Source of the DNA: Candidatus Eiseniibacteriota bacterium
GTDB lineage: Bacteria; Orphanbacterota; Orphanbacteria; Orphanbacterales; Orphanbacteraceae
Length of the DNA: 36,657 nt
Direction: 5' to 3'
Assembly (NCBI GenBank): GCA_029262235.1
Contig: JAJCZU010000009.1
Location: 1 to 36,657 of the forward strand
Position 1 is the stretch's first letter; each line of letters opens with the position of its first letter. Positions 28,522-36,657 of this stretch are shown in pieces. Made by a program: the position numbers and the translations under genes. The notes beneath the pieces are model-generated. The model searched no databases, was not told the DNA's origin, and saw only the letters and a program-made list of their open reading frames with translations.

Positions 28522-30044
28522 GGTTTCTGCTCGACTCGCAGGAGGATCAGGATTTCGTCGGGGGCCGCGGCCGGCACCCCGGGTTTCGGGAATGTAGCGC
28601 GCACCTTTCGTTCAGGATACAGGATGTCGACGTATGCCTGCACCGTGTAATCGCTCATTCCGGCCGCGACGAATATGGGCGTGCCGGGCTGACGGGGCGC
28701 GCTGTACGGAAGCCCGTACACGGTAAACGTGTCGCCCGCGTTCGCCCGCGCTATCTGTTCGTCGAGTTCCGCCAGAAATCGGTCCGTGCGTTCGCTTACG
28801 AACGGCCACTGGGGATGATTCGTGAACGGCTCGGCGCTCTTTGCGTAGCAGACGAAAAGTGCAATGAGCCCCGCGGCGAACAGTGCGGCAGCGCCACGCG
28901 CGAGCGGGTTGGCACGTGGGGCAGCGTTGTCGTGACTGTCGTGCCCGAACGCGCCGCCGCGACCGATCGCAACGCGGATCGCCGCGACCGTGAGCAGCGC
29001 GAACACGAGTGTGAACGGCACGATCGTATGAAGCGCGTACCACGGCGAGATCGATCCGCTGAACGCGTGAATGCCCCAGGCCGCGAAAAACCAGAGAGTG
29101 CACGCGGCGAAGTAGCGGCGCAGAAGAGAGTCGCGCACGGCGAACGCGATCATGCCGATCGCCACGAATGCGATGATCGCGATCCGGGCCATCCACGGCA
29201 CGACAAGACCGCCGAAGAACGGATACGGGTAGAATGTGCCGCGCTGCATCTCGGGAAAGATGCGCAGGGCGTTTCTGATGACCGTGGCGATCGACACTTC
29301 GTCGTGCCCGCCCGCGCCGCCGACGACGAGCGCGCGCACGATGAAGTAGGGCGCCGCGCACACGATGGCGAGCCCTGCCGTGCGGAGCGCGCGTCCGGCG
29401 GTTCCGGGCCCGCGGTTCCGCGAGAGGCGATAGCCGTCGGCCTCGGCCCGGATCCACGCGGCGAGCAGAACGGGCGTGATAGCCCCGGTCTCTTTGCCGG
29501 CCGCGGCGAGCAGCGTGAAGATCGCGGGCAGCACGAGCCCCCGCTTCCCTTCGAGCCGCGTCGCGAGAAGCGCCGCGAGCATGAAGACGAGCGCGATCAT
29601 GTCGGCCCGCCGCGGGGCAACGGGAACTACGTTCAGGTGCACGGGATGAAACAGGAAGAACACGACGGCCACGAGCGCGCAGGCGCGCACGGCCGGATCC
29701 GGCGCCCGCGCGAACAGCAGGCCGGCCAGCCAGGCCGCGACCAGCAGCAGCAGAACATCGGTCAGGTGATAGCCGAACGGGTTCAGTTTCCACACCGCGT
29801 AGTCGATCGCGAACGACGCGTTCAGCAGCGGGCGGTAGAAATGCCCCTTATGATCGTAATAGCCGTCCATCAGGCGCTCGGTAAACGTGCCGAGAAAGTC
29901 GCCGAACGATTCGACGCGCGCGCTCTTGATAATAGGATAGGAATCGTGTCCGAGATGGCTGTAGGAAAGGACGTCGTAATGAACCCAGAAAGCCAGGACG
30001 GCCGCAATCGGCAGAAGCCAGCGGTTCCATTTGTTCGCGTCGAT
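28518..30044 (-). CDS. Polytopic TMTC/GT39-like membrane protein; start codon uncertain (ATC at 30044)
   Basis: The protein is about 508 residues with some ten helices. Its N-terminus resembles TMTC/GT39 proteins: GHDSYPIIKSARVESFGDFL, then FYRPLLNASFAIDYAVWKLN and PFGYHLTDVLL. The first in-frame ATG (29870) would remove the first helix and the HDSYP loop, yet no ATG, GTG or TTG occurs in frame upstream. An AAAAGGAG lies 7 bases before an ATC at 30042-30044, giving IDANKWNRWLLPIAAVLAFW. A noncanonical ATC start, or a base error in the start codon, is therefore the best guess. The protein may handle lipid-linked sugars. It is first of the three-gene unit and its stop overlaps the phosphodiesterase start. 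Confidence 0.7.
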   Translation of the reverse strand: MDANKWNRWLLPIAAVLAFWVHYDVLSYSHLGHDSYPIIKSARVESFGDFLGTFTERLMDGYYDHKGHFYRPLLNASFAIDYAVWKLNPFGYHLTDVLLLLVAAWLAGLLFARAPDPAVRACALVAVVFFLFHPVHLNVVPVAPRRADMIALVFMLAALLATRLEGKRGLVLPAIFTLLAAAGKETGAITPVLLAAWIRAEADGYRLSRNRGPGTAGRALRTAGLAIVCAAPYFIVRALVVGGAGGHDEVSIATVIRNALRIFPEMQRGTFYPYPFFGGLVVPWMARIAIIAFVAIGMIAFAVRDSLLRRYFAACTLWFFAAWGIHAFSGSISPWYALHTIVPFTLVFALLTVAAIRVAIGRGGAFGHDSHDNAAPRANPLARGAAALFAAGLIALFVCYAKSAEPFTNHPQWPFVSERTDRFLAELDEQIARANAGDTFTVYGLPYSAPRQPGTPIFVAAGMSDYTVQAYVDILYPERKVRATFPKPGVPAAAPDEILILLRVEQKP

Positions 30045-30232
30045 CGCTCCGCTCCTTTTCTTTCGCGCCGACCGCTTTTCGCGCGCCGGAAACGGATGTA
30101 TTGTGCCATATGGCAGCCCTGAGGGGGAGCCTGATCAGTTTTCGAACGAGAGCCCTTATTTTCAGGCTATGCTGTCGATAAGCAGGGAAGGGACGGGAAC
30201 GGTACGAACCGGGCCCCCAGCTGGAGGAACCG

Positions 30233-30778
30233 ATGTTACGAAACAAGATGATTTTTGCCGGCGCAGTGTGCGCCCTTCTTTTCACGGCCTTTCCGGCCAC
30301 CGCCGCGCCCCCTCCGGGACGCGCTCATTATCACCACCTGATCGGGGTGCGCACCGCGGCCGGCGCCCGGCACGCCGCGATCCTCTTTCAGGCGGCCGGC
30401 TCGCCGGGACTGAACCTGCGGCTCGCGAAGGAAAACGCCGACGCGATGGAGGCGCTCGCCGGTCAGATTCACGAACGTGTGATCTGGATCGAGACGATTC
30501 AGGAGCCGGATGAGCAGAAGCTCGTCAGCCAGCATCTCGAAGAGATCCGTCTGCTGACGCTCGAAGTGAACGAGTCAGCCGGCGCGCTTCGCGCATGGAT
30601 CGACGAGACGGGCGCATCGAGCAGCGTGCAGGCTTCGACGTATCTCAGGACGCGCATGCAGGAACGGTGCCGCGTGATTTTTGCGCGCTACAAGGAAATG
30701 GATGTGCTGAATCGGATTGTCCTGGATAAGCTGGGCATGTCGCCGCCGAGTGATCCGCCCATGATCAGCCGGGACTGA
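30233..30778 (+). CDS. Exported helical protein of unknown function
   Basis: The 181-residue protein starts behind GGAGG and carries a signal peptide (MIFAGAVCALLFTAFPATA, cut before APPPG). The mature part is almost all helix, with long amphipathic stretches such as LVSQHLEEIRLLTLEVNESAGALR (part) and a single Cys. A His cluster (HYHH) follows the signal. It may be a periplasmic coiled-coil or helical-bundle protein; I do not recognise a family. It is monocistronic and its stop lies 35 bases before the converging FHA gene end. A GATAAG at 30177-30182 sits 50 bases before the start. Confidence 0.7.
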   Translation: MLRNKMIFAGAVCALLFTAFPATAAPPPGRAHYHHLIGVRTAAGARHAAILFQAAGSPGLNLRLAKENADAMEALAGQIHERVIWIETIQEPDEQKLVSQHLEEIRLLTLEVNESAGALRAWIDETGASSSVQASTYLRTRMQERCRVIFARYKEMDVLNRIVLDKLGMSPPSDPPMISRD

Positions 30779-30813
30779 TGACAGGTCGGGGAGTGATGAC
30801 CGGCCGGGAGTGA

Positions 30814-32493
30814 TCAGCGGCGTCGAATCACGAGCACGGTGGCGTCGTCGCCGGGATCGCGGTTTTCGGAGAAATCGAATACGGTGTCGAGGAGCTTGGG
30901 TACGAACACGTCCGGCTCCTCGCCCGCGTGGGCCCGCAGGAACTCCGCAAGGCGGTCTTCGCCGAACATGTCGCCCGATTCGTCCGCGGCCTCCGTGATG
31001 CCGTCACTGTAAAGCAGAAGCGTGTCTCCCTCGCCCAGAGCGAAAACTCCTCTTTCGTACGCGCATTCCGGGAACGAACCGAGAAAGAGCCCGCCCTCCT
31101 CGAGCGTGTCGATCGAACCATCCTTCCGCAGCAGAAACGGCGGGTTGTGGCCTGCGTTGACGTAGGCCCCCTCGCCCGTGCGCGGGTCGAACCGCGCGAC
31201 AAAGAACGTAATGAAACGTTCGCCGTGCGTGATCCGGAACACCGACTTGTTCAGCTGCGTCGTAAGGTCCGCGAGGCGCGGTGACGCCTCGACGTGCGCG
31301 TGCAGCATCGCATGCAGGTTCGACATCAGCATCGCGGCCGAGAGTCCCTTGCCCGAAACGTCTCCGAGCACCGCCCAGATCTGCCCGTCACTCTGCGGAA
31401 AATAATCGAAGTAGTCGCCGCCCACTTCGAACGACGGAATGTTCTCGCCGTACAACGTGACCGCGCTCGACTGCAATTTCTGCTTGGGGAGCAGATTCTG
31501 CTGAATCTCGGCCGCGGTGCGCATCTCTTCTTCGAGTTTCTTCTGGCGCGCCACCTGCTCCGAAGCGATCGTTTCGCGGATCTTGATCGCCGCGAAATGT
31601 CCGATCAGCGTGAGCAGCTTGAGGTCGTCTTCCTTGAACGGCAGCACACTCCTGTTGTCGGCGTACAGAAGCCCGATCACGTCCTTGTCGTCCCAGAGCG
31701 GCACGCACATGGCCGAGTGAATCCTGAGGTCCGCGACGCTCGCCTGCGCCTGGAAACGGTCGTCCTTCATCGCGTCGGAAGAAAGAATCGCCTGCCGTTC
31801 CCTGATCGCCTGCTGCGCGATGCTCTTGCTGATCACGATGTCCGCCGCGGCCGGCCCGCCCTTGTCGTGCGTCGCTTTCGTTGCAAGCGAGCCGTCATCG
31901 AGAATGAGCAGCGCCACGCGGTCGGGGGCAAGCAGTTCGACCGTCAGGTCGATCACGGTCTGGTAGATCTCCTGCAGCGGGCGATGGCTCAGCAGGCGCC
32001 GCCCGACCGCATCGATGTTCTTGAAGAACGCGTCGACGCCGGTTCCCTGCGCGGGGCCGGCTGCGGCGGGGATGCTCCCCTTCTTGATCGACGTGGGATC
32101 TTCGGAGCTGATGAGGTCCTGCAGGCTCAGCGAATGCATCGTGAGCTGGGCGGGCGCGTCGACGTCCATGACCCGCGCGCGGCTCGGCGTCTTCTCCGTT
32201 TCGAGACGCATTTCGAACGGCCCCATTTCGACGATGTCGCCCGGAAGCACCGGTGTCTTTCCCGGAATCGTCTGCCCGTTGACGATCGTGCCGTTCATGC
32301 TGCCGAGATCTTCGACCGCGAGCACACCGTTTTCGTTCGTGAAGCGCGCATGAAAGCGGGAGACGGCTCGATCGGTCAGCACGATCTCGTTCGAGGAACT
32401 CCGGCCGCATCCGAGAACAGTGTCCGGGCCCACCTTGTGTTTCTCGATCTGAGTCGCGCCTTTGCGCACGATCAACTGCAGTTTGTCATTCAC
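30814..32493 (-). CDS. FHA-GAF-PP2C (RsbU/SpoIIE-type) serine phosphatase
   Basis: The 559-residue cytoplasmic protein has an FHA domain at about 20-95 (GRSSSNEIVL, SRFHARF, GSMNGTIVNG), which binds phosphothreonine peptides. A GAF domain follows at about 165-310 (AMCVPLWDDKDVIGLLYADN), then a short coiled linker and a PP2C-type phosphatase at about 330-559. Metal motifs are GGDYFD (358-363), GDVSGKG (377-383), SDGITEA (496-502) and DD (549-550). Such proteins release sigma factors or dephosphorylate anti-sigma antagonists in response to a signal and to kinase output. The FHA module implies partnership with a Ser/Thr kinase; the small kinase at 3159 is one candidate, but this is speculative. 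No antagonist or sigma gene is nearby. Confidence 0.92.
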   Translation of the reverse strand: MNDKLQLIVRKGATQIEKHKVGPDTVLGCGRSSSNEIVLTDRAVSRFHARFTNENGVLAVEDLGSMNGTIVNGQTIPGKTPVLPGDIVEMGPFEMRLETEKTPSRARVMDVDAPAQLTMHSLSLQDLISSEDPTSIKKGSIPAAAGPAQGTGVDAFFKNIDAVGRRLLSHRPLQEIYQTVIDLTVELLAPDRVALLILDDGSLATKATHDKGGPAAADIVISKSIAQQAIRERQAILSSDAMKDDRFQAQASVADLRIHSAMCVPLWDDKDVIGLLYADNRSVLPFKEDDLKLLTLIGHFAAIKIRETIASEQVARQKKLEEEMRTAAEIQQNLLPKQKLQSSAVTLYGENIPSFEVGGDYFDYFPQSDGQIWAVLGDVSGKGLSAAMLMSNLHAMLHAHVEASPRLADLTTQLNKSVFRITHGERFITFFVARFDPRTGEGAYVNAGHNPPFLLRKDGSIDTLEEGGLFLGSFPECAYERGVFALGEGDTLLLYSDGITEAADESGDMFGEDRLAEFLRAHAGEEPDVFVPKLLDTVFDFSENRDPGDDATVLVIRRR

Positions 32494-32710
32494 GAAAGAG
32501 TCCTGCTCCGCTGGGGTTCCTGTACTGCGTCGTCAAAGCGAGAGTGCGAGCACCATAAGAATGTACCACGCGTTCCCTGCGATTCCCACGGGAAACCACG
32601 CAGTCGCAGCCGGTCTATGTGTATTCACCATAGCGGGTTATCCATGATGTTTTGCGCGTCGATAAGGAGAGAGCAGGCGAATTCCCGCCTAAGAACGCCC
32701 GGGGGAACTC

Positions 32711-35017
32711 TTGCTCGAACTGGCACGGAAGTACAACATCGAGCTCAACGAAGAACGACTCGCCGAGAAGCGGCGAATCCGTGCGCGCCGGTTTCATACC
32801 GAAATCGTCCCCCTGTTCCGTGTGTTCGGTTTCACGGTGGGTCTCGTCGGGATCTACCTGCAGCGCTCGCTCGCTTCCGACACGCTCGACTGGTGGGCGA
32901 TCGGACGCTACGCGGCTGTCTTCTACGGCTATGCCCTCTTTTCATGGCTGACTCTCCGCGCCTGGTTCGCGAAAACGAAGATCGACCTCGGGATCCTGTT
33001 TCTCTGCGTCGACATTCCGTTCATCGTCTCGGTGATCTATGCAACCGGCGCCGAATCGAGCTGGCTTTTCTGCTTTCTGATGGTGCGCGTCGCGGATCAG
33101 ACGAACACGACGTTCCGGCGAGTCTTCGGATTCTCGCACGTCGCGATCGGCTGCTACATCGCGATGCTTCTGTTCGTTCAGTTCGTCGACGGCCGCCCGA
33201 TTCCGTGGTCCGTCGAGATCGCGAAGATCGCGGCGATGTACGGAATCAACTTCTACGTGGCTCTCACCGCGAAAACGGCGGAAGGGATGCGCAGGCGAAC
33301 GGCGCAGGCGTTTCAATTCGCCCGCTCGCTGATCCTCGAGCTGCAGGAAAAGACGGTGGAGACCGAACTCGCCAAAGGCCGCGCGGAGAATGCGAATCAG
33401 GCCAAGAGCGACTTTCTCGCGAACATGAGCCACGAGATCCGTACGCCGATCAACGGGATCCTGGGCATGACCGATCTCACGCTTTCCACGAACGTGAATG
33501 ACGAGCAGCGCCTCTATCTCGAAACCGTGAAGAGCTCCTCGGACGCGCTGCTGAACATCATCAACGAGATTCTGGATTTTTCGAAGATCGAAGCGGGCAA
33601 GATCGAACTGGAGCTTGTGCCGTTCAATCTGCACGAAGTGATCGGTGGCGCGATGCGCACGATCGCGCCGCAGGCTCACGAAAAGGACCTCGAACTCATC
33701 TACCGGCCCGACCCGGAAACCGGCGCGCGTTTCATCGGCGACCCGGGCCGTATTCGCCAGATCGTGCTGAACGTAATCGGGAACGCGGTCAAGTTCACGG
33801 AGCGCGGCGAGATCGAAATCCGCGTGCGTACCGGCGACTCGGGCGACCCCGGCGCCCCGCGCGTCCTCGTGAGCGTCAGGGACACGGGCATCGGGATCAG
33901 CGAAAAGAACAGCAAGGCGATCTTTCAGGCGTTCGAGCAGGCCGACGGTTCCACCACGCGCAGGTTCGGCGGTACCGGGCTCGGGCTTTCGATTACGAAG
34001 AAGTTCGTCGAGATGATGGGCGGCACGATTGATGTCGAAAGTGAAGTGGGCCGCGGAAGCGTTTTTCGTTTCTCGATGAATCTGATGCACGCAGAAGATG
34101 ACGACTCCGTGGCCGTCCGCGATACTGCCCGCGATACCGCCCGCAATGCCGCGGCTCGTCCCGTGATCGTTTTTGAAACGCACCGCGCGATGGGAAAAGC
34201 GATTATCGCGCAGCTGGAGGCAATCGGCAGGGAGGCGCACCTGTTCGACGATGCCGCGCGCTGGTTCGATGCCGTGCGAGGCGCCCGTCCGCTCTCTGTT
34301 GCGCTCTACTCGATTGCGGGCAGCGAAACGGATCTTCCGTCCGGCGGCAGCGCCTGGGAGGCCGTCGGGCGTGAGCGTGCGCTTGTTTTCGCGCGACGGC
34401 CGGTCGGCTCTTCGGGAGGGGCGGATCTTCCTGCGGGATGTGAAACCGCGGCCGTTCTCAGCAAGCCTTTTACGCCGATCGAGCTGCGCGAGGCCCTCGA
34501 ACGCGCCGAGCAGGGGAGCGCCGCGCAGTCTGCGACCTCCGAAGCCACCGAAACCGCCCACGCCCCTCCTGCGCCTGCCCGCCCTGTCTGGGAGGGCTCC
34601 ACGGAAGACGCCGAGGGTGTGCACGGGCCGCATGTGCTGGTAGCCGAAGACAATGCCGTGAACCAGCTTGTGGTGAAGAAGATCCTCGAGTCCCTCGGCT
34701 GCGTGCCGACGATGGCAGCGAACGGGAAAGAAGCGATTGATCGCTGGCAGAACGGGACCTTCGCCCTGATCCTGATGGACATTCAGATGCCGGTCATGGA
34801 CGGATTCGAATCCGCGCGCGCGATTCGGGAGTGGGAAAGCGCGGCAGGAGAAGGGGCGCATGTTCCGATCGTGGCCGTAACCGCGAACGCGATGAAAGGC
34901 GACGAGACGGCCTGCCTCGATGCGGGCATGGACGGCTACATCGCCAAACCGATCGACCGCCACGAGCTCGAACGGGAGCTGGCGCGCCATCTTCAGACCG
35001 GACTTCCCCGCGACTGA
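32711..35017 (+). CDS. Hybrid histidine kinase with membrane sensor, dead and live receivers
   Basis: The 768-residue protein starts at TTG 32711 behind GGGGGA. Residues 30-190 carry about six helices with short loops, a membrane-embedded sensor. The HisKA domain has [12 protein letters not shown] with phospho-acceptor H241. The ATPase has the N box ([12 protein letters not shown]), DTGIGIS and GGTGLGLSI. Residues 483-600 look like a receiver without its Asp (ALYSIAG in the site position), though the Lys in LSKPFTP remains. The last domain is a full receiver: AEDN at 646-649, D690 in [11 protein letters not shown] and K746. An Ala/Pro/Thr-rich linker (600-635) separates the two. The downstream regulator is not encoded next door. 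It is divergent from the FHA gene. Confidence 0.93.
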   Translation: MLELARKYNIELNEERLAEKRRIRARRFHTEIVPLFRVFGFTVGLVGIYLQRSLASDTLDWWAIGRYAAVFYGYALFSWLTLRAWFAKTKIDLGILFLCVDIPFIVSVIYATGAESSWLFCFLMVRVADQTNTTFRRVFGFSHVAIGCYIAMLLFVQFVDGRPIPWSVEIAKIAAMYGINFYVALTAKTAEGMRRRTAQAFQFARSLILELQEKTVETELAKGRAENANQAKSDFLANMSHEIRTPINGILGMTDLTLSTNVNDEQRLYLETVKSSSDALLNIINEILDFSKIEAGKIELELVPFNLHEVIGGAMRTIAPQAHEKDLELIYRPDPETGARFIGDPGRIRQIVLNVIGNAVKFTERGEIEIRVRTGDSGDPGAPRVLVSVRDTGIGISEKNSKAIFQAFEQADGSTTRRFGGTGLGLSITKKFVEMMGGTIDVESEVGRGSVFRFSMNLMHAEDDDSVAVRDTARDTARNAAARPVIVFETHRAMGKAIIAQLEAIGREAHLFDDAARWFDAVRGARPLSVALYSIAGSETDLPSGGSAWEAVGRERALVFARRPVGSSGGADLPAGCETAAVLSKPFTPIELREALERAEQGSAAQSATSEATETAHAPPAPARPVWEGSTEDAEGVHGPHVLVAEDNAVNQLVVKKILESLGCVPTMAANGKEAIDRWQNGTFALILMDIQMPVMDGFESARAIREWESAAGEGAHVPIVAVTANAMKGDETACLDAGMDGYIAKPIDRHELERELARHLQTGLPRD

Positions 35018-35105
35018 TCACGCTCCCGCCCCGGCATACTACCCCTCAATTGATCACGCCCCCGGCTTATCGCACGCAAACTGAATTCCGGCATTCCACA
35101 TGCAC

Positions 35106-35134
35106 AAAAAAATGAGGCGCTTGCGGCGCCTCAT
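35106..35134 (-). terminator. Intrinsic terminator of the 35198 histidine kinase gene
   Basis: On the minus strand a 9-bp GC-rich stem (ATGAGGCGC / GCGCCTCAT) with a 5-base loop (CGCAA) is followed by seven T. Arms are 35112-35120 and 35126-35134 and the T run is the complement of 35106-35112. It lies 64 bases past the stop codon. Confidence 0.9.
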
Positions 35135-35197
35135 GAAATGCAGGATCAAAGTGTTTGCGAACGATCTTGAGAGCGATTGCCTGCGCGTGATCGGGTC

Positions 35198-36385
35198 TTA
35201 CACGTGAAGCGTCTGGGCGACTTCCTCTTCGAACGAAGGGGCCTTCGTGTCGTCGCTCGGGATCTCGTTTCCGATCGGCGTGTCGCTCTCCTCTTCGATC
35301 TTCCCGTGATCCGAGATGTCGAGCGAAAGCGTGAAGTAGATCGTGCTGCCGAGCCCCGGAAGGCTTTCGGCCCAGATCTGGCCGCCGAAGTGCTCCACGA
35401 TATCCTTGCTGATCGCGAGTCCGAGGCCGGTGCCCTTGGCGCGCACACCCATCGGCGTGGCGGCGCGATGAAAGCGGTCGAAGATCTTGCTGAGCTGGTC
35501 CGGCGGGATGCCGACGCCCGAGTCTTTCACCGAGAACTGCACGGCGTTGATCGCTTCCCCCGAGAGGTCGGTTGCCATCGCCGCGCCGACTTCGATCTCC
35601 GTGCCGTCGGGCGAGAACTTGATCGCGTTGCTGAGCAGGTTCGTCATGACCTGCATCACCCGGTCGCGGTCCGTCGGGATCTTCGGCAGGGCCGGGTCGA
35701 GATTCTTGCGGATCGTGATCTTGCGCTGGTTCGCGAGTACTTCGGACACGCGACACGAGGCGTCGATCAGCTCGGCCGCTTCGAAGTTCGCGATCTGCCA
35801 TTCCATTGTGCCCGACTCCATCTTCGCGAGGTCGAGCAGATTGCGCACGAGGTCCGAGAGCCGCTTGCTCTCCTCGCTGATCAGCCGGTAGAACTTGTTC
35901 GTCGTCGCCTCGTCGGCCTCTTCGTAGTTCAGAAGCGTCTGCGAGATCGTGTAGATGCTCGAAAGCGGCGTCTGCAGCTCGTGCGACACGGTGCTGATCA
36001 GCATGTCCTTCAGGCCGGCGACTTTCTGCAGCTCGCCGAGCGTCTCTTCGAGCTCGCGCGTGCGGTCGGCCAGGCGGCGCAGCAGGTACTGCTGGCTGAA
36101 GAGCGTGCTTTTCAGATAGAGGATTTCTTTCCGTTTCGCGGTCGTATAGAGCACGAACAGAATGATCAGACCCGGAAGCCCCACCGAGAGCGTGGTGCGG
36201 TAATGCGATTCGAAATCGAGCGAGCGCGGCATGAAGCCGTTGGCGCTCAAGTACTGCACGATGACGGTGATCGACAGGATGACAAGCAGGATCGTGGTGA
36301 GGAACCAGTAACTCTTCTCTTTGCGATTCAGCCGGTTCAGTTCGGCTTCATTGAGTGCGGGCAGTTTGCGGTCTTTGGGGGTCAT
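35198..36385 (-). CDS. Membrane sensor histidine kinase
   Basis: The 395-residue protein has two helices (about 27-46 and 66-82) around a short periplasmic loop of some 20 residues, too small for a big sensor domain. A coiled coil at 95-125 leads to HisKA with STVSHELQTPLSS (H135) and a complete HATPase (MTNLLSNAIKFS, DSGVGIPPDQ, GTGLGLAIS). It ends with an acidic tail. No response regulator gene is adjacent, so it is an orphan, perhaps acting with the hybrid kinase just upstream. The ATG is preceded by AGAGGA. A terminator follows at 35106. Confidence 0.93.
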   Translation of the reverse strand: MTPKDRKLPALNEAELNRLNRKEKSYWFLTTILLVILSITVIVQYLSANGFMPRSLDFESHYRTTLSVGLPGLIILFVLYTTAKRKEILYLKSTLFSQQYLLRRLADRTRELEETLGELQKVAGLKDMLISTVSHELQTPLSSIYTISQTLLNYEEADEATTNKFYRLISEESKRLSDLVRNLLDLAKMESGTMEWQIANFEAAELIDASCRVSEVLANQRKITIRKNLDPALPKIPTDRDRVMQVMTNLLSNAIKFSPDGTEIEVGAAMATDLSGEAINAVQFSVKDSGVGIPPDQLSKIFDRFHRAATPMGVRAKGTGLGLAISKDIVEHFGGQIWAESLPGLGSTIYFTLSLDISDHGKIEEESDTPIGNEIPSDDTKAPSFEEEVAQTLHV

Positions 36386-36443
36386 GTCCTCTACCTTTGC
36401 TCGGGTTCTTCCCGAAAATCGGCAGATTCGGCCGAAATCTTGA

Positions 36444-36455
36444 AGGAATGTTCCT
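36444..36455. promoter_or_regulatory. 12-bp palindrome between divergent genes
   Basis: AGGAATGTTCCT (AGGAA-TG-TTCCT) lies 59 bases before the 35198 kinase start. A second GAGGAATGTC lies about 20 bases further on. It could be an operator for the kinase gene or for the divergent gene at 36586. Confidence 0.35.
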
Positions 36456-36528
36456 AGGATTCGAGAGGAATGTCTTCTTTGGAGCGCTCTGCACGAACCA
36501 GCGCGCCGCCGGGTCGGCCCATTAAGTG

Positions 36529-36550
36529 TGATAAGATCGTTCTTGAACGA
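36529..36550 (+). promoter_or_regulatory. Extended -10 with overlapping inverted repeat upstream of the 36586 gene
   Basis: TGATAAGAT at 36529-36537 fits an extended -10 (TG-n-TAAGAT). It is overlapped by TCGTTC-TT-GAACGA (36537-36550), a 6-bp inverted repeat covering the expected start site of transcription. The layout is that of a repressor operator. Confidence 0.45.
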
Positions 36551-36585
36551 ATCCTGTATTCGGATCCCAACTCAGGAGAATGATC

Positions 36586-36657
36586 ATGCGCCTCCTGCCC
36601 CACGTCCTGTTGCTTTCAGCCCTGTCTCTGACCCAGAACGCAGAAGCCCGAACCTGG
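36586..36657 (+). CDS. N-terminus of an exported protein (runs off window)
   Basis: Only 24 codons are visible. ATG 36586 is chosen over the in-frame ATG at 36580 because AGGAG (36574-36578) is then 7 bases away. The residues MRLLPHVLLLSALSLTQNAEA form a signal peptide with cleavage likely after AEA. The rest is outside the window, so no family can be named. Confidence 0.65.
   Translation, partial: MRLLPHVLLLSALSLTQNAEARTW

Noticed and set aside
29870-30109. 79-codon frame overlapping the TMTC-like N-terminus
   Set aside because: It is in a different frame from the membrane protein and gives an Arg/Ser-rich product. The other frame gives a coherent first helix.
31294-33501. 735-codon plus-strand frame across two genes
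   Set aside because: It runs opposite the FHA-GAF-PP2C gene and then out of frame through the hybrid kinase. It is a compositional shadow.
32942-34990. 682-codon open frame on the minus strand
   Set aside because: It is antisense to the hybrid histidine kinase, which has complete HisKA, ATPase and receiver motifs.

Overview
The window looks like a chromosomal segment of a GC-rich, aerobically respiring Gram-negative bacterium. Three things point to the FCB side of the tree, for example Eisenbacteria, Krumholzibacteriota or Latescibacteria-like lineages. They are an alternative complex III (Act) operon joined to a caa3 oxidase, a secreted protein with a FlgD/Por-like C-terminal sorting domain, and lipoprotein and signal-peptide styles typical of didermic cells. 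The lineage is inferred; no rRNA or universal marker gene is present to prove it. The nine-G run at base 1 suggests an assembly edge.

Layout. 1-669 is the 3' end of a membrane protein gene, probably a glycosyltransferase. 680-2128 (-) is a sigma-54 activator with a degenerate receiver, divergent from a small eRF1-like protein gene at 2526-3077 (+). 3159-17410 is a minus-strand block of about 14 kb, read from right to left: actA-B-C-D-E-F, a small membrane protein, a Sco copper chaperone, then caa3 subunits II, I, III, IV and a second III-type subunit, ending in a small atypical Ser/Thr kinase. Together these move electrons from quinol through ActA/ActE hemes to the cytochrome c domain of subunit II and on to oxygen. 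17747-18493 (+) is a YacP/NYN-type nuclease with an apparently leaderless promoter. 18499-20076 (-) is a 5'-nucleotidase-family lipoprotein.

20458-24925 (-) is visibly less GC-rich than its surroundings. It encodes two tandem paralogous small Cys-rich exported proteins and one long secreted protein whose gene is cut by a single in-frame TAG. 24983-25696 (-) is a divergent HDOD-like protein. 25828-30044 (-) is a tightly packed three-gene unit: a multi-spanning TMTC/GT39-like membrane protein, an alkaline-phosphatase-superfamily phosphodiesterase and an SGNH hydrolase or acyltransferase. This suggests an envelope glycan or lipid modification system. 30233-30778 (+) is an unknown exported helical protein. 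30814-36385 is a signalling cluster: an FHA-GAF-PP2C phosphatase, a hybrid histidine kinase with one dead and one live receiver, and a second membrane histidine kinase closed by a clear intrinsic terminator. An exported protein begins at 36586 and runs off the window.

The most unusual items are the amber-interrupted secreted protein, the tandem exported family beside it, the His/Ala/Asp repeat insertion in oxidase subunit III, the TMTC-like gene that has no ATG, GTG or TTG start in the expected place, and the candidate sigma-54 promoter next to the sigma-54 activator. No tRNA, rRNA, CRISPR array, transposase or integrase was seen.
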